Under the pieces are notes generated by a model. That model searched no databases. It was given only the letters and a program-made list of their open reading frames with translations, and was not told the DNA's origin. DNA of 64,000 nt from Homalodisca vitripennis. Taxonomy: Eukaryota > Arthropoda > Insecta > Hemiptera > Cicadellidae. Both the position numbers and the translations under genes were made by a program. The DNA lies in NCBI RefSeq assembly GCF_021130785.1, contig NC_060211.1:20631001-20695000 (forward strand), given 5' to 3'. How positions within the stretch are numbered: the first letter of the stretch is position 1; the number at the start of each line of letters is the position of its first letter. Below, piece by piece: positions 21,001 to 28,228 of this stretch.

Positions 21001-23390
21001 TAACTCGTAATTTATTGATAATGATTTGAAAAGCTATTGAATACAGTGCCTATCTGGTTATTTGGCCAAGAATAACCTGTACTAATATAAAATTAGTTAT
21101 TTGCAATACGAAACGTAAAACTATTAGGCGACGGCTAGCACTTTTTGTAGGTACCGTCCATTAGCTGACGTCCTGCGGCACTACAAAGGTATAAAACACA
21201 TCATTAAAGGCAGTGCAATTGATTTTAGGTTTAGAAAACAATAATTTTTAATTAAATGTTTTTCAGTATAGGCCTTTAAGGATATTATAGGATTTTAATT
21301 TATAACTTCCCAGAATGGCTGATTAGTGTACCTATATATTTTTGTTGTATATATTATTCCAAAATTATAACAAATGTAATAATTTGAACGGCTGTGTGAT
21401 AAAAATGTAAAATTTTTACAGTAGTACATGAATTATAGCTTCAGAGAGTGACATGTTGTTTATTCATTCATAAGCAAGGAAAATTATATTCTTTAAAATT
21501 AATTATAATTTAAGAAAGCTACATGTTTTAAAATATTTTCATAAACTTTTTATTCAATCCTGATTACAAAATTCCTACTTTAAATGTGTATTTTTTTTAC
21601 TTTTTCTGTATTAATGAAAGTTACCATAAATAGCTTTGAATTTTATTGAAAAAAAAAATATTTATAAACCCAAAATCAATTGTACTCCTTAACCTGTTCA
21701 TGACTTGCTCTCATTGCTGAAATATTAAATACTTTCTAATTATAGATGCTTCATGGAGTTCATGTCTGTTTCAGAGCGAACCCTAATTTTAACAAAGAAG
21801 TGTTTGTCGATTTTATGGGAGCTCAGATTAAAACATTGTCATTCCTCGCCTACATAATAAGAATTTACCAACAAGTGGTGGGAGAGCACTCTCAGTTGAT
21901 GGTAGAGGGAATACTTGGCATGCTTACTCTATGTCCCATGGAGGTGACTCATCTGCGTAAGGAACTGCTCATAGCCGCACGACACATTTTGGCCACAGAC
22001 CTTCGGATTAGTGAGTCAATATTAACCAACATTTAGATTCATATTAAATGTAGTGCATTTATAATAGTTTCTGGTCATACGTTTGTTGATGAAATTAGTT
22101 ATCTTTTTTTTGAACAGGGACAAAGTTGCAATGGTTAATAATATCTATTGAAATTAAAGGAATTTACCCCCCCCCCCACCCCCCCCCCCCCCCACCCCCC
22201 CCCCCCCCCACCCCCCCCCCCCCCCACCCCCCCCCCCCCCCACCCCCCCCCCCCCCCACCCCCCCCATGGTCGGTATAATCCCAAAGTACCGAACATTTT
22301 ATACATAATAAGTTTGATGCTAACTTTTAACATTGGATCTATTTGCATTAAAATATGAAAAAAATATTCTAACAACACAATTAATTAAAGATTCAGTTAC
22401 ACTTTCCGACAAATTTATAAAATTAAAGTATTTTGTAACATGTGAACAAATACATAACTTGAGACTTATATTTCACATAATACATTGTGAAGATCCATTT
22501 TAGTATAAAACCACATAACAGAATTTCAATTCTGAAACTGTGTAATTTAATTGAACCATTATTAGACTATCAATTAAACTGAACTACATACCACCGTAAT
22601 CTATGCTTTCCATAGTATACAATATATTAAACTGAAGTGTTCTAAACTGATTAAAAAATTAAGATTTTAAATTATCTCCTTTAATTCTTTTAAACTTAAT
22701 ACCACACTTTAAAATGGTCAATCTCTTATAACTACAAAATTGGTTTTTAATTTGACATCTTGCTGTACAAGCTCTCTGCACTCAAATTACAGCAAATTGA
22801 TTGAATATCAATCATATTTCGGTATATGTATTAACCCTTTGAGTACCACAATCAAATATTTCATTGTGTGGCTTTTCACCACATGTTATATTGAACTGTA
22901 TGTCTAAAAACACCAGACTTGGTAATGTCTTTGTGTAGGAACTTAGTAAGAAATTTTTATCAGTTTTGTTTGCATAGAAACTTGACATACCGAATATTAA
23001 AATACTCTTTTTTTAATTGGGCTACTCAGCTGACAACAGCTGTGTTAGACCATTGGACTTTGTACTTTTTTAAAATTTTTTCCTGAATCGGATTTTTTTT
23101 CCATACGAATATTACAAGGAATGCAAATTGAGAATCCTAAGATGGATTGTGGTGAAGATTCGTCAATGGTGGCATTTATCGCATATATAATTGGTGGTGA
23201 AAATTTATTACTGTGGCACACAAAGCGTTGAATAATGTTAAACACTAACCTCAAAGTTTTCACTAAGTTCTTGTGCAGCCTGAAGTTTACTTTCGTCTTT
23301 GGCCCCTGGATCCCCGATCATGGTGACGTACGACTGGTACGTATTCATCTGTGTGACAGAATCTGCCATCCCTGATTGGGAGGCAGCCAT
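2901..23390 (-). CDS. TRRAP: TRRAP / Nipped-A orthologue, N-terminal part (exons, overview)
   Basis: Scaffold subunit of SAGA and NuA4/TIP60 histone acetyltransferase complexes. It is a giant (about 3,800 aa in the family) nuclear HEAT/TPR solenoid ending in FAT and an inactive PI3K-like kinase domain. The window holds only the N-terminal solenoid. Minus-strand exons in gene order are 23390-23250, 15283-15104, 7118-6805, 5365-5226, 3895-3729 and 3046-2901. From the second of these onward the phases agree (0, 2, 1, 0) and the concatenated frame stays open. The exon at 21777-22010 and two frameshifted exons (15511-15744, 16554-16752) belong in the middle of the protein but lie on the plus strand. 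The segments matching roughly human residues 48-165 and 360-530 were not found and are probably lost in the gaps at 15284 and 22167. The gene continues beyond position 1. Confidence 0.93.
3047..3728. other. TRRAP intron
   Basis: AT-rich intron between two well-supported exons, with a donor GTAATG on the right and an acceptor TAG on the left. No repeat or gene was recognised inside. Confidence 0.7.
3729..3895 (-). CDS. TRRAP: TRRAP exon (LNSLQSGLHKQHMKDLFVEL segment)
   Basis: The translation contains LQSGLHKQHMKDLFVELCLT and LLPYLPMLMDPLVSALNGSH, among the most conserved stretches of TRRAP from insects to human. The acceptor is GACAG| at 3896-3900 and the donor is CAA|gtaatg. The length is 167 nt: two bases finish a Gly codon begun in the upstream exon, then 55 codons follow, ending in phase 0. 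This fits the upstream and downstream exons exactly. Confidence 0.96.
3896..5225. other. TRRAP intron
   Basis: A 1.3-kb AT-rich intron flanked by matching phase-1 splice sites. I recognised no gene or repeat in it. Confidence 0.7.
5226..5365 (-). CDS. TRRAP: TRRAP exon (SMELAMTAKEPYNYFLLLRA segment)
   Basis: The exon reads SMELAMTAKEPYNYFLLLRA and then ALFRSIGGGNHDLLYQEF, close to identical to animal TRRAP. The acceptor is AATAG|A at 5366-5370 and the donor is CAAG|gtgatt. Its 140 nt are one base closing the Arg codon from the upstream exon, 46 codons, and one base opening a Gly codon. The apparent ORF that starts further upstream at 5388 reads into intron and is not the real start. Confidence 0.95.
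5511..6475 (-). mobile_element. Internally deleted mariner element in a TRRAP intron
   Basis: A 965-bp Tc1/mariner copy flanked by the expected TA duplications (5509-5510 and 6476-6477). Both ends start CGAGGGTCGTCCA and stay similar for about 28 bp as inverted repeats. The transposase relic is on the minus strand. N-terminal helix-turn-helix pieces (GRTNVHDEDRSGRPSLVSDD) lie around 6080-6150. The sequence then jumps to GTTITAAAYCETLKRLRRAI, so roughly 100 codons of the middle, with the first catalytic Asp, are missing. HDNAPP (second Asp) and YSPDLAPS follow, but the third Asp is replaced by Lys, and a frameshift near 5800 precedes a YMKWWLASQRF C-terminus. The copy is non-autonomous and dead. 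Confidence 0.93.
5660..6260 (-). pseudogene. Mariner transposase pseudogene
   Basis: Coding relic inside the 5511-6475 element. The longest open piece, 5745-6074, covers the segment from VNKVDEKV through the HDNA motif. Further upstream there are stops and frame changes across the N-terminal DNA-binding part, and a frameshift near 5800 separates the catalytic core from the C-terminus. A full mariner transposase is about 345 aa; less than two-thirds remains. Confidence 0.85.
6805..7118 (-). CDS. TRRAP: TRRAP exon (HTFREIFSTTIEYMVERIAH segment)
   Basis: The translation includes HTFREIFSTTIEYMVERIAH, SNLYLKLFKLVFGSVQLFAA and ENEHMLRPHLHQIVNR, matching the TRRAP HEAT region directly after the conserved EEKEVLEHF block. 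The acceptor TTGCAG| precedes TTTTCAG and the donor is CAG|gtgggc. The 314 nt enter in phase 0 and leave two bases of an Arg codon completed by the exon at 5365. A partial copy of this exon lies just upstream (7168-7249). Confidence 0.95.
7168..7249 (-). pseudogene. Partial tandem duplicate of the TRRAP exon, with its own acceptor
   Basis: 131 bp upstream of the real exon the sequence repeats the acceptor TTGCAG and the first 80 or so coding bases: FSELDPHTLRKIFSAIKYMV against FSVLDPHTFREIFSTTIEYM in the functional exon. One codon is missing and many substitutions have accumulated. Homology ends after CIALNF, and no donor site follows where the duplicate stops. Intron sequence upstream of the acceptor (GTTCCTCTTxTCCACA) is duplicated as well, so this is a short genomic tandem duplication. 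Reading on from this acceptor leads to a stop. Confidence 0.85.
7425..7530 (+). repeat. Dispersed repeat, copy 1 (also 7785-7885 and 42465-42570)
   Basis: The stretch beginning AGCTGGCTGTAGTGAA, followed by ATAAGAATAAT and TTTACAACCTT, recurs at 42465-42570 and in a variant at 7785-7885 (CTATAAGAACAATGTTAAA then TTTCACAACCTCA). The element type is unknown. Confidence 0.5.
7785..7885 (+). repeat. Dispersed repeat, copy 2
   Basis: This shares the ATAAGAACAATxTTAAA and TTxACAACCT core with the copies near 7425 and 42465. An open frame of 112 codons crosses it (7789-8127), but its composition is AT-driven and it resembles no protein I know. Confidence 0.45.
7890..9485. other. TRRAP intron, no gene seen
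   Basis: AT-rich sequence inside the 8-kb intron between the exons at 7118 and 15104. A patch near 9262 starts with AACCCTTTGGG and contains the short palindrome GGCCATGCATGGC. It resembles patches at 14249 and 22831 and may be a small repeat. Confidence 0.4.
9486..10014 (-). mobile_element. SINE-like retroposon with 14-bp target duplication
   Basis: An about 500-bp insertion on the minus strand. It is flanked by the perfect direct repeat CAGCACACACCATA (9486-9499 and 10001-10014) and ends in a poly-A tract (poly-T at 9500-9518 on the plus strand), the signature of LINE-mediated retroposition. Related copies are at 51069-51596 (plus), 25936-25990 and 30617-30740 (fragments). Shared landmarks are CTTTGACTGGAGAGGC, ATGGATCTCGA and AGAATATCCTGTCACTCC. 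No clear pol III box A/B was found, so it may be a SINE or the 3' end of a LINE. An open minus-strand frame of 114 codons within it is not conserved in the other copy. Confidence 0.85.
10015..14248. other. TRRAP intron, no gene seen
   Basis: AT-rich sequence with no recognised gene. There is a 24-bp direct tandem repeat at about 13094-13141 (unit CAATGTAGAATACTTTCTGA plus four bases). A minus-strand open frame at 11766-12014 does not match TRRAP or another family I recognise. Confidence 0.4.
14249..14945. mobile_element. Possible MITE with short inverted repeats
   Basis: The sequence at about 14268-14300 (GCTCGAAAGGCCAGCAGCAC...) is matched as an inverted repeat at about 14895-14927 (...GATGCTGGCCTTACGAGC). 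The left side is preceded by TTAACCCTTTG, which recalls the TTAA target and CCCTTTG start of piggyBac-like elements. The right side lacks a matching CAAAGGGTTAA, so the end assignment is uncertain. Confidence 0.4.
15104..15283 (-). CDS. TRRAP: TRRAP exon (KETEVFIRLVKWAMQALDIY segment), cut by the gap array
   Basis: The minus-strand translation includes KETEVFIRLVKWAMQALDIY and RTKEEKEVLEHFSGV, the TRRAP block directly before the exon at 7118. The donor is GTG|gtcagt at 15103-15098, ending in phase 0 and joining that exon correctly. The frame stays open up to 15283, where a 100-nt (C15A)n block begins. A TTCACAG that could serve as acceptor is present at 15283-15277, but a G-run would stand where the pyrimidine tract belongs. 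The preceding FTAKETE also aligns with TRRAP. I therefore think the exon is truncated by a gap rather than starting here. Confidence 0.92.
15284..15383. repeat. (C15A)n block, 100 nt: probable disguised assembly gap
   Basis: A perfect run of C with a single A every 16 bases (A at 15288, 15304, 15320, 15336, 15352 and 15368; the A at 15384 also fits). From the first to the last C it is exactly 100 nt, and a second block of the same pattern and length is at 22167-22266. Unit perfection, equal length and its position interrupting an exon suggest a 100-N scaffold gap rewritten as bases. If real, its complement would be a very strong G-quadruplex tract. Confidence 0.8.
15511..15744 (+). pseudogene. 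Frameshifted TRRAP exon on the plus strand
   Basis: The plus strand shows KHFIQFM, then IYQNLPDHMNK, PKDPIKVQGPSQ, NIEA and PIQVGQETNLTEPKETY in different frames. These fit, in order, the TRRAP segment that in insects reads roughly like an IY-x-x-LP motif followed by a PIKV motif. A splice acceptor (TTCCAG|) precedes it at 15510 and a donor (CG|gtaaag) follows at 15745. At least two small indels and one stop break the frame. The orientation is opposite to the neighbouring TRRAP exons at 15104 and 23250. It could be a real exon carrying uncorrected sequencing indels, or an eroded duplicate. The match is my reading from memory of the family, not an alignment. Confidence 0.55.
16554..16752 (+). 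pseudogene. Second frameshifted TRRAP exon on the plus strand
   Basis: Pieces in shifting frames read IPKGILSLK, PIIV, SNVQQEVP, YIPIIN and KPAEDHR. Together they follow the TRRAP segment that ends just before NFNKEV, which is exactly where the intact plus-strand exon at 21777 begins. A donor AGAG|gtgaaa follows at 16753; the left end is uncertain. Many of the apparent errors are one-base additions within short T runs, which would fit uncorrected long-read errors. True pseudogene decay is equally possible. Order and spacing relative to 15511-15744 and 21777-22010 are those of consecutive exons. Confidence 0.5.
16900..21774. other. Intron-like sequence in the inverted block, no gene seen
   Basis: AT-rich sequence with a few GC-richer patches (about 17500-17620, 18110-18330 and 19560-19640) that I could not assign. 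Scattered short open frames on both strands have no recognisable domain. It would be a TRRAP intron if the plus-strand exons on either side belong together. Confidence 0.4.
21777..22010 (+). CDS. TRRAP: TRRAP exon on the opposite strand (VFVDFMGAQIKTLSFLAYII segment)
   Basis: Intact frame reading NFNKEVFVDFMGAQIKTLSF, LAYIIRIYQQVVGEHSQ and HLRKELLIAARHILATDLR, the N-terminal HEAT region around human residues 275-340. The donor is ATTA|gtgagt at 22011. The acceptor is probably the CAG/CAGAG at 21772-21776; an alternative TATAG| at 21745 would add nine or ten non-conserved codons. The exon belongs between the first exon (23250-23390, minus) and the exon at 15104-15283 (minus) but is encoded on the plus strand, and it lies 156 bp from the second 100-nt C block. 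It is intact, so the gene is functional and the orientation is the anomaly. Confidence 0.93.
22167..22266. repeat. Second (C15A)n block, 100 nt: probable disguised assembly gap
   Basis: Exactly 100 nt of C with A every 16 bases (22178, 22194, 22210, 22226, 22242 and 22258). It has the same unit as the block at 15284 but begins at a different point of the unit. The base directly after it begins the last 24 bp of a DNA transposon also present at 26.1-28.8 and 34.8-35.6 kb, a natural place for a short-read contig to break. Confidence 0.8.
22268..22291 (+). mobile_element. Solo terminus of the GGTACTTTGGG transposon
   Basis: TGGTCGGTATAATCCC followed by AAAGTACC is identical to the right terminus of the elements ending at 28824 and 35552. 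Only this end remains; the rest of the element would lie in the gap represented by 22167-22266. Confidence 0.85.
22292..23249. other. First TRRAP intron, no exon seen
   Basis: AT-rich. A patch at 22831 begins TTAACCCTTTGAG and contains the imperfect palindrome TGTGGCTTTTCACCACA, like patches at 9262 and 14249. I searched the minus strand for the next TRRAP segment and did not see it. Confidence 0.4.
23250..23390 (-). CDS. TRRAP: TRRAP first coding exon (start codon)
   Basis: 47 codons beginning MAASQSGMADSVTQMNTYQS and ending DESKLQAAQELSENFE. The end matches the animal TRRAP N-terminus (a KL-x-x-x-QE-x-SENFE motif near residue 47). The donor is GAG|gttagt at 23249-23244, phase 0. I chose the ATG at 23390-23388 because an in-frame TAA lies upstream at about 23420 and the family starts here. 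A second Met seven codons on is possible. The longer minus-strand open frame over this region (23287-23475) is in another frame and is not the gene. Confidence 0.85.
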
Positions 23391-23475
23391 CTTCACTCTC
23401 TCTTGTAGTTTCAGTTGTTACACGTATTAAATCATCCTTGTTAAAGATTTTGTATTCTGAAACAATATTTTCCAT

Positions 23476-25040
23476 TGACTATATTAAGTTTTGATAAATC
23501 TTTATCTATATTTTGTAAAACACACATTTATCTACAGACATCCAATACAGTTTTTATTCATCGGTAGAATACTTTTAAACAATAAATAACCTACCATAAC
23601 CACTCCTCTGCCAAAACTTAATTTAGATTAGAACTTGATTTCACACCCCTTTATATGACCTGATGATCAGCATATTGACAACGCCTTAAGGCCAATTGAA
23701 AGAAGGGAAAAGCACCTAGTACCAAATAAGTATATATGACCCATGATGACATAAAATATAGAATTAAGTAATATAATACAGTATATCTATTTTATAGTAT
23801 AAATATAATAATTATAAATATAAGACTATAACTAAGGTGCAAAAAACACTCTATGACTGAAATTTTAAAATTAGAAGAAACTACAAATTTGGCCATTGTT
23901 CTAGAGTTTAAGAGTCTAACTCAATGTAAATAGTTTAATATGTTTTTGGTTTGTTATGATTCTCTATTCTGCTGTTTCTTTACTACCATTCAGAAATTGG
24001 TATGCCACCAATGAATGTACACAAGTATTTTATAATATTTTTGCAACAAATTAAATGATCATTCATCATTTTACTTGATAGATAAGTTTTTATTTAAGGT
24101 GGATTGTTCGAAAATGTTATTTTAAATTTGTTTTGGATACTATGAAATACATCAAATATAAATGTAAATAAATTATAAATAATTTCAATGTAACCACATT
24201 ATTTACATAAATAATGTTAAAAATAAATAAAAAATTAAATTAAATAAAGTTAAAAGTCTTAAGTAAAAATTACATTTTAAACTTTTATAAAATATTATTA
24301 ACTACTATAATATTCCAACATCACTTAAGCACTGTTTACCTCAAAAATGTGCTTTATTACAACTAAGATTCCTATAAAAGTCCTGTTATAATTATGTAAT
24401 GTAACTTACCACAAACCTGGTAAAACCAGGTAAAATATTTTCGTATTTACATTTTTATAAATATAGATTTTATCAATTAGTCAAAGATACAATTTAAATA
24501 TTTATCTATAATCTTCAGGCACAATTAAAAGACATGGACATCCTGTCAAGTGTAAAACTGAACATGCTTAAACATACAGTGCAGGAAACAGCTGACACAC
24601 AAACCTGTCCCAACACAAACAAACTTGTGTAACATCTTCAAGATAAGAAAGAAAACAAGAATGCAGTTGAATAAAGTTGTACTTTGTATTAAATATGTTG
24701 ATTTATCCTACTATAATTTAATCTAAAAGTGCTCAAAATTGTCCTGATCTTAACCTATTCTACTCTACTTTGAACTAAATTTTGTTGCCATTAAACAAAT
24801 ACAATGAAATAAATTATAACACAACATAAACTACAGCACCAAAATCACTTTAATCACATAATTTCCTTTAATCACATAATTTCATATTACAGTATATATG
24901 GCGTAATAATAAAATAAAATATATAATACATGCAAAATATAAAATCATACTTTTACTATCATAAGATGAATAATATGATCTTGAGATTTTAAATTATCAC
25001 AAAGATCTTTAGATTTAGAAGATTCTTAGGAATATCATCA
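23476..25040. other. Upstream/intergenic AT-rich sequence
   Basis: This region lies upstream of the first TRRAP coding exon and may hold 5' UTR and promoter. I see no convincing core-promoter motif or gene. Confidence 0.35.
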
Positions 25041-25044
25041 TGAC

Positions 25045-25170
25045 ACAAGTATCTCCGGCTATCAACGCAGGCTAAGGCAGCACCCGCTGCCCCGCACTGA
25101 GAGTTACATAAAAAAAACATCCCTCGTGGTAGTAACTAGATCAGTAAAAAATGAAATTCTAAATGGTCTG
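25045..25170 (+). mobile_element. Decayed internal fragment of the GGTACTTTGGG transposon
   Basis: The stretch with GGCAGCACCCGCTGCCCCGC and AAAACATCCCTCG follows the central part of the copy at 34802-35552 (GGTGCTGCCCCGCGC ... AAAAACATCCCTCGAGATAG), with many differences. No termini remain. Confidence 0.6.
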
Positions 25171-25935
25171 ATAACTTATGTCTCTGAACATTACTGCTTT
25201 ATAGGAAACTCAACTTGAAAAACAAACAAATATTGAAAATTCTTCTATCCCTAACGTCCTACTACCTCGCAAGAAAAGCAGTTCCACTTTTAATGTTCTG
25301 ATATTCATTATTAGATTACTTCTCGTCAATACATATATTCTGCAAGATGATCGGTACGGCAGTGACTCCCTAGACCTGTTTTTAAGGATTTCTTTGTAGT
25401 TCTCAAATTAGATTCTATTGTTTGGGTGTTTGCAGAAGTTAGCGGATCAACGAAGTTTGTACGGTGGTTTACAGTAAAATGGTCACATAACCTTTGGTTT
25501 TAAGCCAAAATAGGTTTTTCAAAAATCCGTAGCGATCGTTGATCCTGGTTTTACATTTTTATTTCACATCTAATGGGATAAGTGAATCAGCATTTAATTT
25601 ATTTTCTGGGCAAATTTCCAAACAGAATCTACCACCTGACCTCTTCTCTCCCTTTTTGAAATGTCTATACTAGTGTATATTTCTGATGTAGCAAGCTCTT
25701 TGTCTTGCAACCTTAACACTACTCAATGTACATTTTAAGCCAATATCTGCATGTTCATCACCATTGTTCTTACCAATGTCACTGAGCTACTCACTACATA
25801 AATGAAATAAAAACAGCTGGCGATGATTAATTAAGAATTTATATAGGTCATGTTGTATTCAATAGTATCAATATTTATAATCGATAATTATCATTCCATT
25901 GTTGTGATGGCCGCTTATACTGTAGTCTAAGAATG

Positions 25936-25990
25936 TGCTGTCCTCTACCTGCTTTGACTGGAGAGCCTGGTTCAGAGCTGGTTTTACGAG
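25936..25990 (+). mobile_element. Fragment of the SINE-like repeat
   Basis: TGCTTTGACTGGAGAGCCTG and the following TTCAGAGCTGG match the centre of the SINE-like copies at 9500-10000 and 51069-51596. It is truncated at both ends. Confidence 0.7.
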
Positions 25991-26221
25991 AAACCATTAA
26001 AAAGATAAAACAAGTGTAGACAATTTAAACCTAAATTTTGTTCTGTTTTTGGCAATTCCCAAATATGCATTTTTGGGTACTTTGGGATTATACCGACCAC
26101 ACCAGTATGAAGAACACAAAAATATAAATTTATAGAAATAAACATGATAGAACGAAAAAACAACTCTTTAATTACAAAATTACAAACTTACAAGCATTTC
26201 CAGGTATTGTGATCGGTATTG

Positions 26222-28228
26222 CACAGGTGCACAAACAGATAAAAATGAAATGAGCAAGGCCAAAAAAGAATATGATATCAGGCTAAAATTAAATAAACGG
26301 CAAGCAGCAGCAAATCACATAGCTAACTCCGAAAACAAATCAAAAGCCTTATGGCAGGTTATAAATAGTGAGAGAGGAATCAAATGTTCTAAACTATCCC
26401 AACCACGACTTAACATTGGAGGAGACGTCATCACCAACCCTCTCCAAATAGCTAACCACCTTAATGAATACTTTGCAAATATAGCAGATCACACCCTAAG
26501 TCACCAGCCAAGAATAGGAAAACAGACTGCAAGCCAACCCCAAACCACAAACCACGATTTAACCCAGCTGCCTCTCACTAATGAACATGAAGTCGAGGCC
26601 ATAATAAAGAGTCTTAAACCTAAAACCTCAGCAGGGATTGATGAAATTTCAGCAAGAATGCTAAAACACTGCAGTAAACCACTGATACAACCTCTAGTTA
26701 AAATAATAAACCTATCCCTTGCTCATGGCCATTTTCCATCAGCCCTTAAACAAAGTAAAGTATACCCAAAGCTCAAAGGTGGAAGCCACACAGAAGCCAC
26801 TAACTACAGGCCCATTTCTCTGATCCCAACATGCTCTAAGGTGATCGAGAAAGTAGTTCTGAAAAGACTAATGGACCACTGTGAGCTACACCACCTCTTA
26901 ACAGACAATCAACACGGCTTTATTAAAGGAAGGTCCACAACATCGGCCATTATTAAACTTGCGGAATTTATCATCGACAACCTAGAAGAGAAAAACATAG
27001 TCACAAGTATCATGCTGGACTTCAGCAAGGCATTTGACTGCCTGGGGCACGAGCTGATCCTCTACAAACTCGAACAACTTGGAATTAAAGGACATGCTAA
27101 AGAGTGGTTCAAGAGCTACCTGGAGGGGAGAAGCCAGACAGTTGAGATTCAATGCAGACACAAAAATCTCTCACAAACACTGAGATCAAACCCCCTGCCT
27201 GTCAAGAGAGGCGTGCCTCAGGGCTCAGTGCTCGGACCAGTCCTATTCATCCTCATGACTAATGACATGCCGCAGTACTTAGGCACACACTGTGCGCCAC
27301 TGATGTACGCCGACGACACAACACTTTTAATGTCTGAGTCAACACCTAACAATATGGCAGTCAACTCCTATACTGCGCTAAACTTAGCATACCAATACTG
27401 CCACGAAAACGATCTGGTTGTCAACACTGAAAAGACCAAACAACTGGCTTTTGGAAGGAGACGAGAGGACGTTCCCGCACTGCCTGATGTATCAATGGAA
27501 AGCCAAACCAAATTCCTCGGGATGACCATTGATAACAACCTATCATGGAACAATCACGTTGACACACTCTCAAAGAAACTGAACATATGTTTATACATCT
27601 TAAAAAGAGTAAAAAGTGCCAGTGATGACGCAACTACAAGGATCGCCTACTATGCTCTGATCGAGTCACACCTGAGATACGGTCTCGTGGTCTGGGGAGG
27701 CACAACAGCAGGAAACGTAAAAAGAATCCTACTGTTACAGAAAAGAGCAGTCAGAATTATGTCAGGTCTCGGTCCAAGGGAAAGCTGCAGAGACGCCTTC
27801 ATTCATGAAGGTGTCTTAACGATCATTAGCCTTTACATTAGAGAGGTCATAATGCATGCTGTCAAAGAGGAGTTACAACGAGGCCACAACCTTCATAACT
27901 ATAACACGCGCCAAGCTTTAAACTTCCACCTGCCACAACACCGCACTGCTCTGTTTACGAGGAAACCATCCTACATTGGCAGGAGACTATTCAACCACCT
28001 TCCGGAGGACATAAAAATGCTACAAGGAAATACATTGAAGACCAAACTAACCAGATGGCTGGCTGGCCGACCATTCTACTCCATGGATGAGTTCATGAAC
28101 TGGAAAGGAGAAGAACAGGATGGCAGATAAAGAACCAACTTTGTAAAACTTGACGCCATTGCAATTCTTGATGTTTTGTTAATAAAGAGTTTGTCTATTG
28201 TCTATTGTCTATTGTCTATTGTCTATTG
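26222..28228 (+). mobile_element. 5'-truncated non-LTR retrotransposon with (TCTATTG)5 tail
   Basis: Inserted in the DNA transposon between GGTATTG (ending 26221) and TTGTCGCTG (28229 on), two stretches that are contiguous in the empty copy at 35.4 kb. The element begins inside the polymerase gene and has no endonuclease. It ends with a short 3' UTR, AATAAA near 28180 and five TCTATTG units. The last unit overlaps the target, so a 4-6 bp duplication cannot be separated from the tail. Confidence 0.9.
26250..28130 (+). CDS. Non-LTR retrotransposon reverse transcriptase (5'-truncated ORF2)
   Basis: 626 uninterrupted codons of a LINE polymerase. Landmarks by residue: SAGIDEI 128-134, NYRPISL 185-191, DFSKAFD 257-263 (catalytic Asp), GVPQGSVLGPVLF 321-333, the active-site box YADD 353-356, KFLG 421-424 (thumb) and a LFNHLPEDI C-terminal block 580-588. 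All three RT aspartates are present. The apyrimidinic endonuclease domain that normally precedes the RT is missing through 5' truncation, so the Met at 26250 is only the first in-frame ATG, not a native start. With no frame damage, the insertion looks recent. The clade is jockey/CR1-like; I cannot decide between them. Confidence 0.9.
   Translation: MSKAKKEYDIRLKLNKRQAAANHIANSENKSKALWQVINSERGIKCSKLSQPRLNIGGDVITNPLQIANHLNEYFANIADHTLSHQPRIGKQTASQPQTTNHDLTQLPLTNEHEVEAIIKSLKPKTSAGIDEISARMLKHCSKPLIQPLVKIINLSLAHGHFPSALKQSKVYPKLKGGSHTEATNYRPISLIPTCSKVIEKVVLKRLMDHCELHHLLTDNQHGFIKGRSTTSAIIKLAEFIIDNLEEKNIVTSIMLDFSKAFDCLGHELILYKLEQLGIKGHAKEWFKSYLEGRSQTVEIQCRHKNLSQTLRSNPLPVKRGVPQGSVLGPVLFILMTNDMPQYLGTHCAPLMYADDTTLLMSESTPNNMAVNSYTALNLAYQYCHENDLVVNTEKTKQLAFGRRREDVPALPDVSMESQTKFLGMTIDNNLSWNNHVDTLSKKLNICLYILKRVKSASDDATTRIAYYALIESHLRYGLVVWGGTTAGNVKRILLLQKRAVRIMSGLGPRESCRDAFIHEGVLTIISLYIREVIMHAVKEELQRGHNLHNYNTRQALNFHLPQHRTALFTRKPSYIGRRLFNHLPEDIKMLQGNTLKTKLTRWLAGRPFYSMDEFMNWKGEEQDGR

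Noticed and set aside
22126..22378. Poly-Pro and poly-Gly open frames on both strands
   Set aside because: They translate the second (C15A)n block and its random flanks; no homology on either side.
23287..23475. 62-aa minus-strand frame over the TRRAP start
   Set aside because: Wrong frame; the TRRAP N-terminus reads in another frame with an in-frame upstream stop and a good donor.
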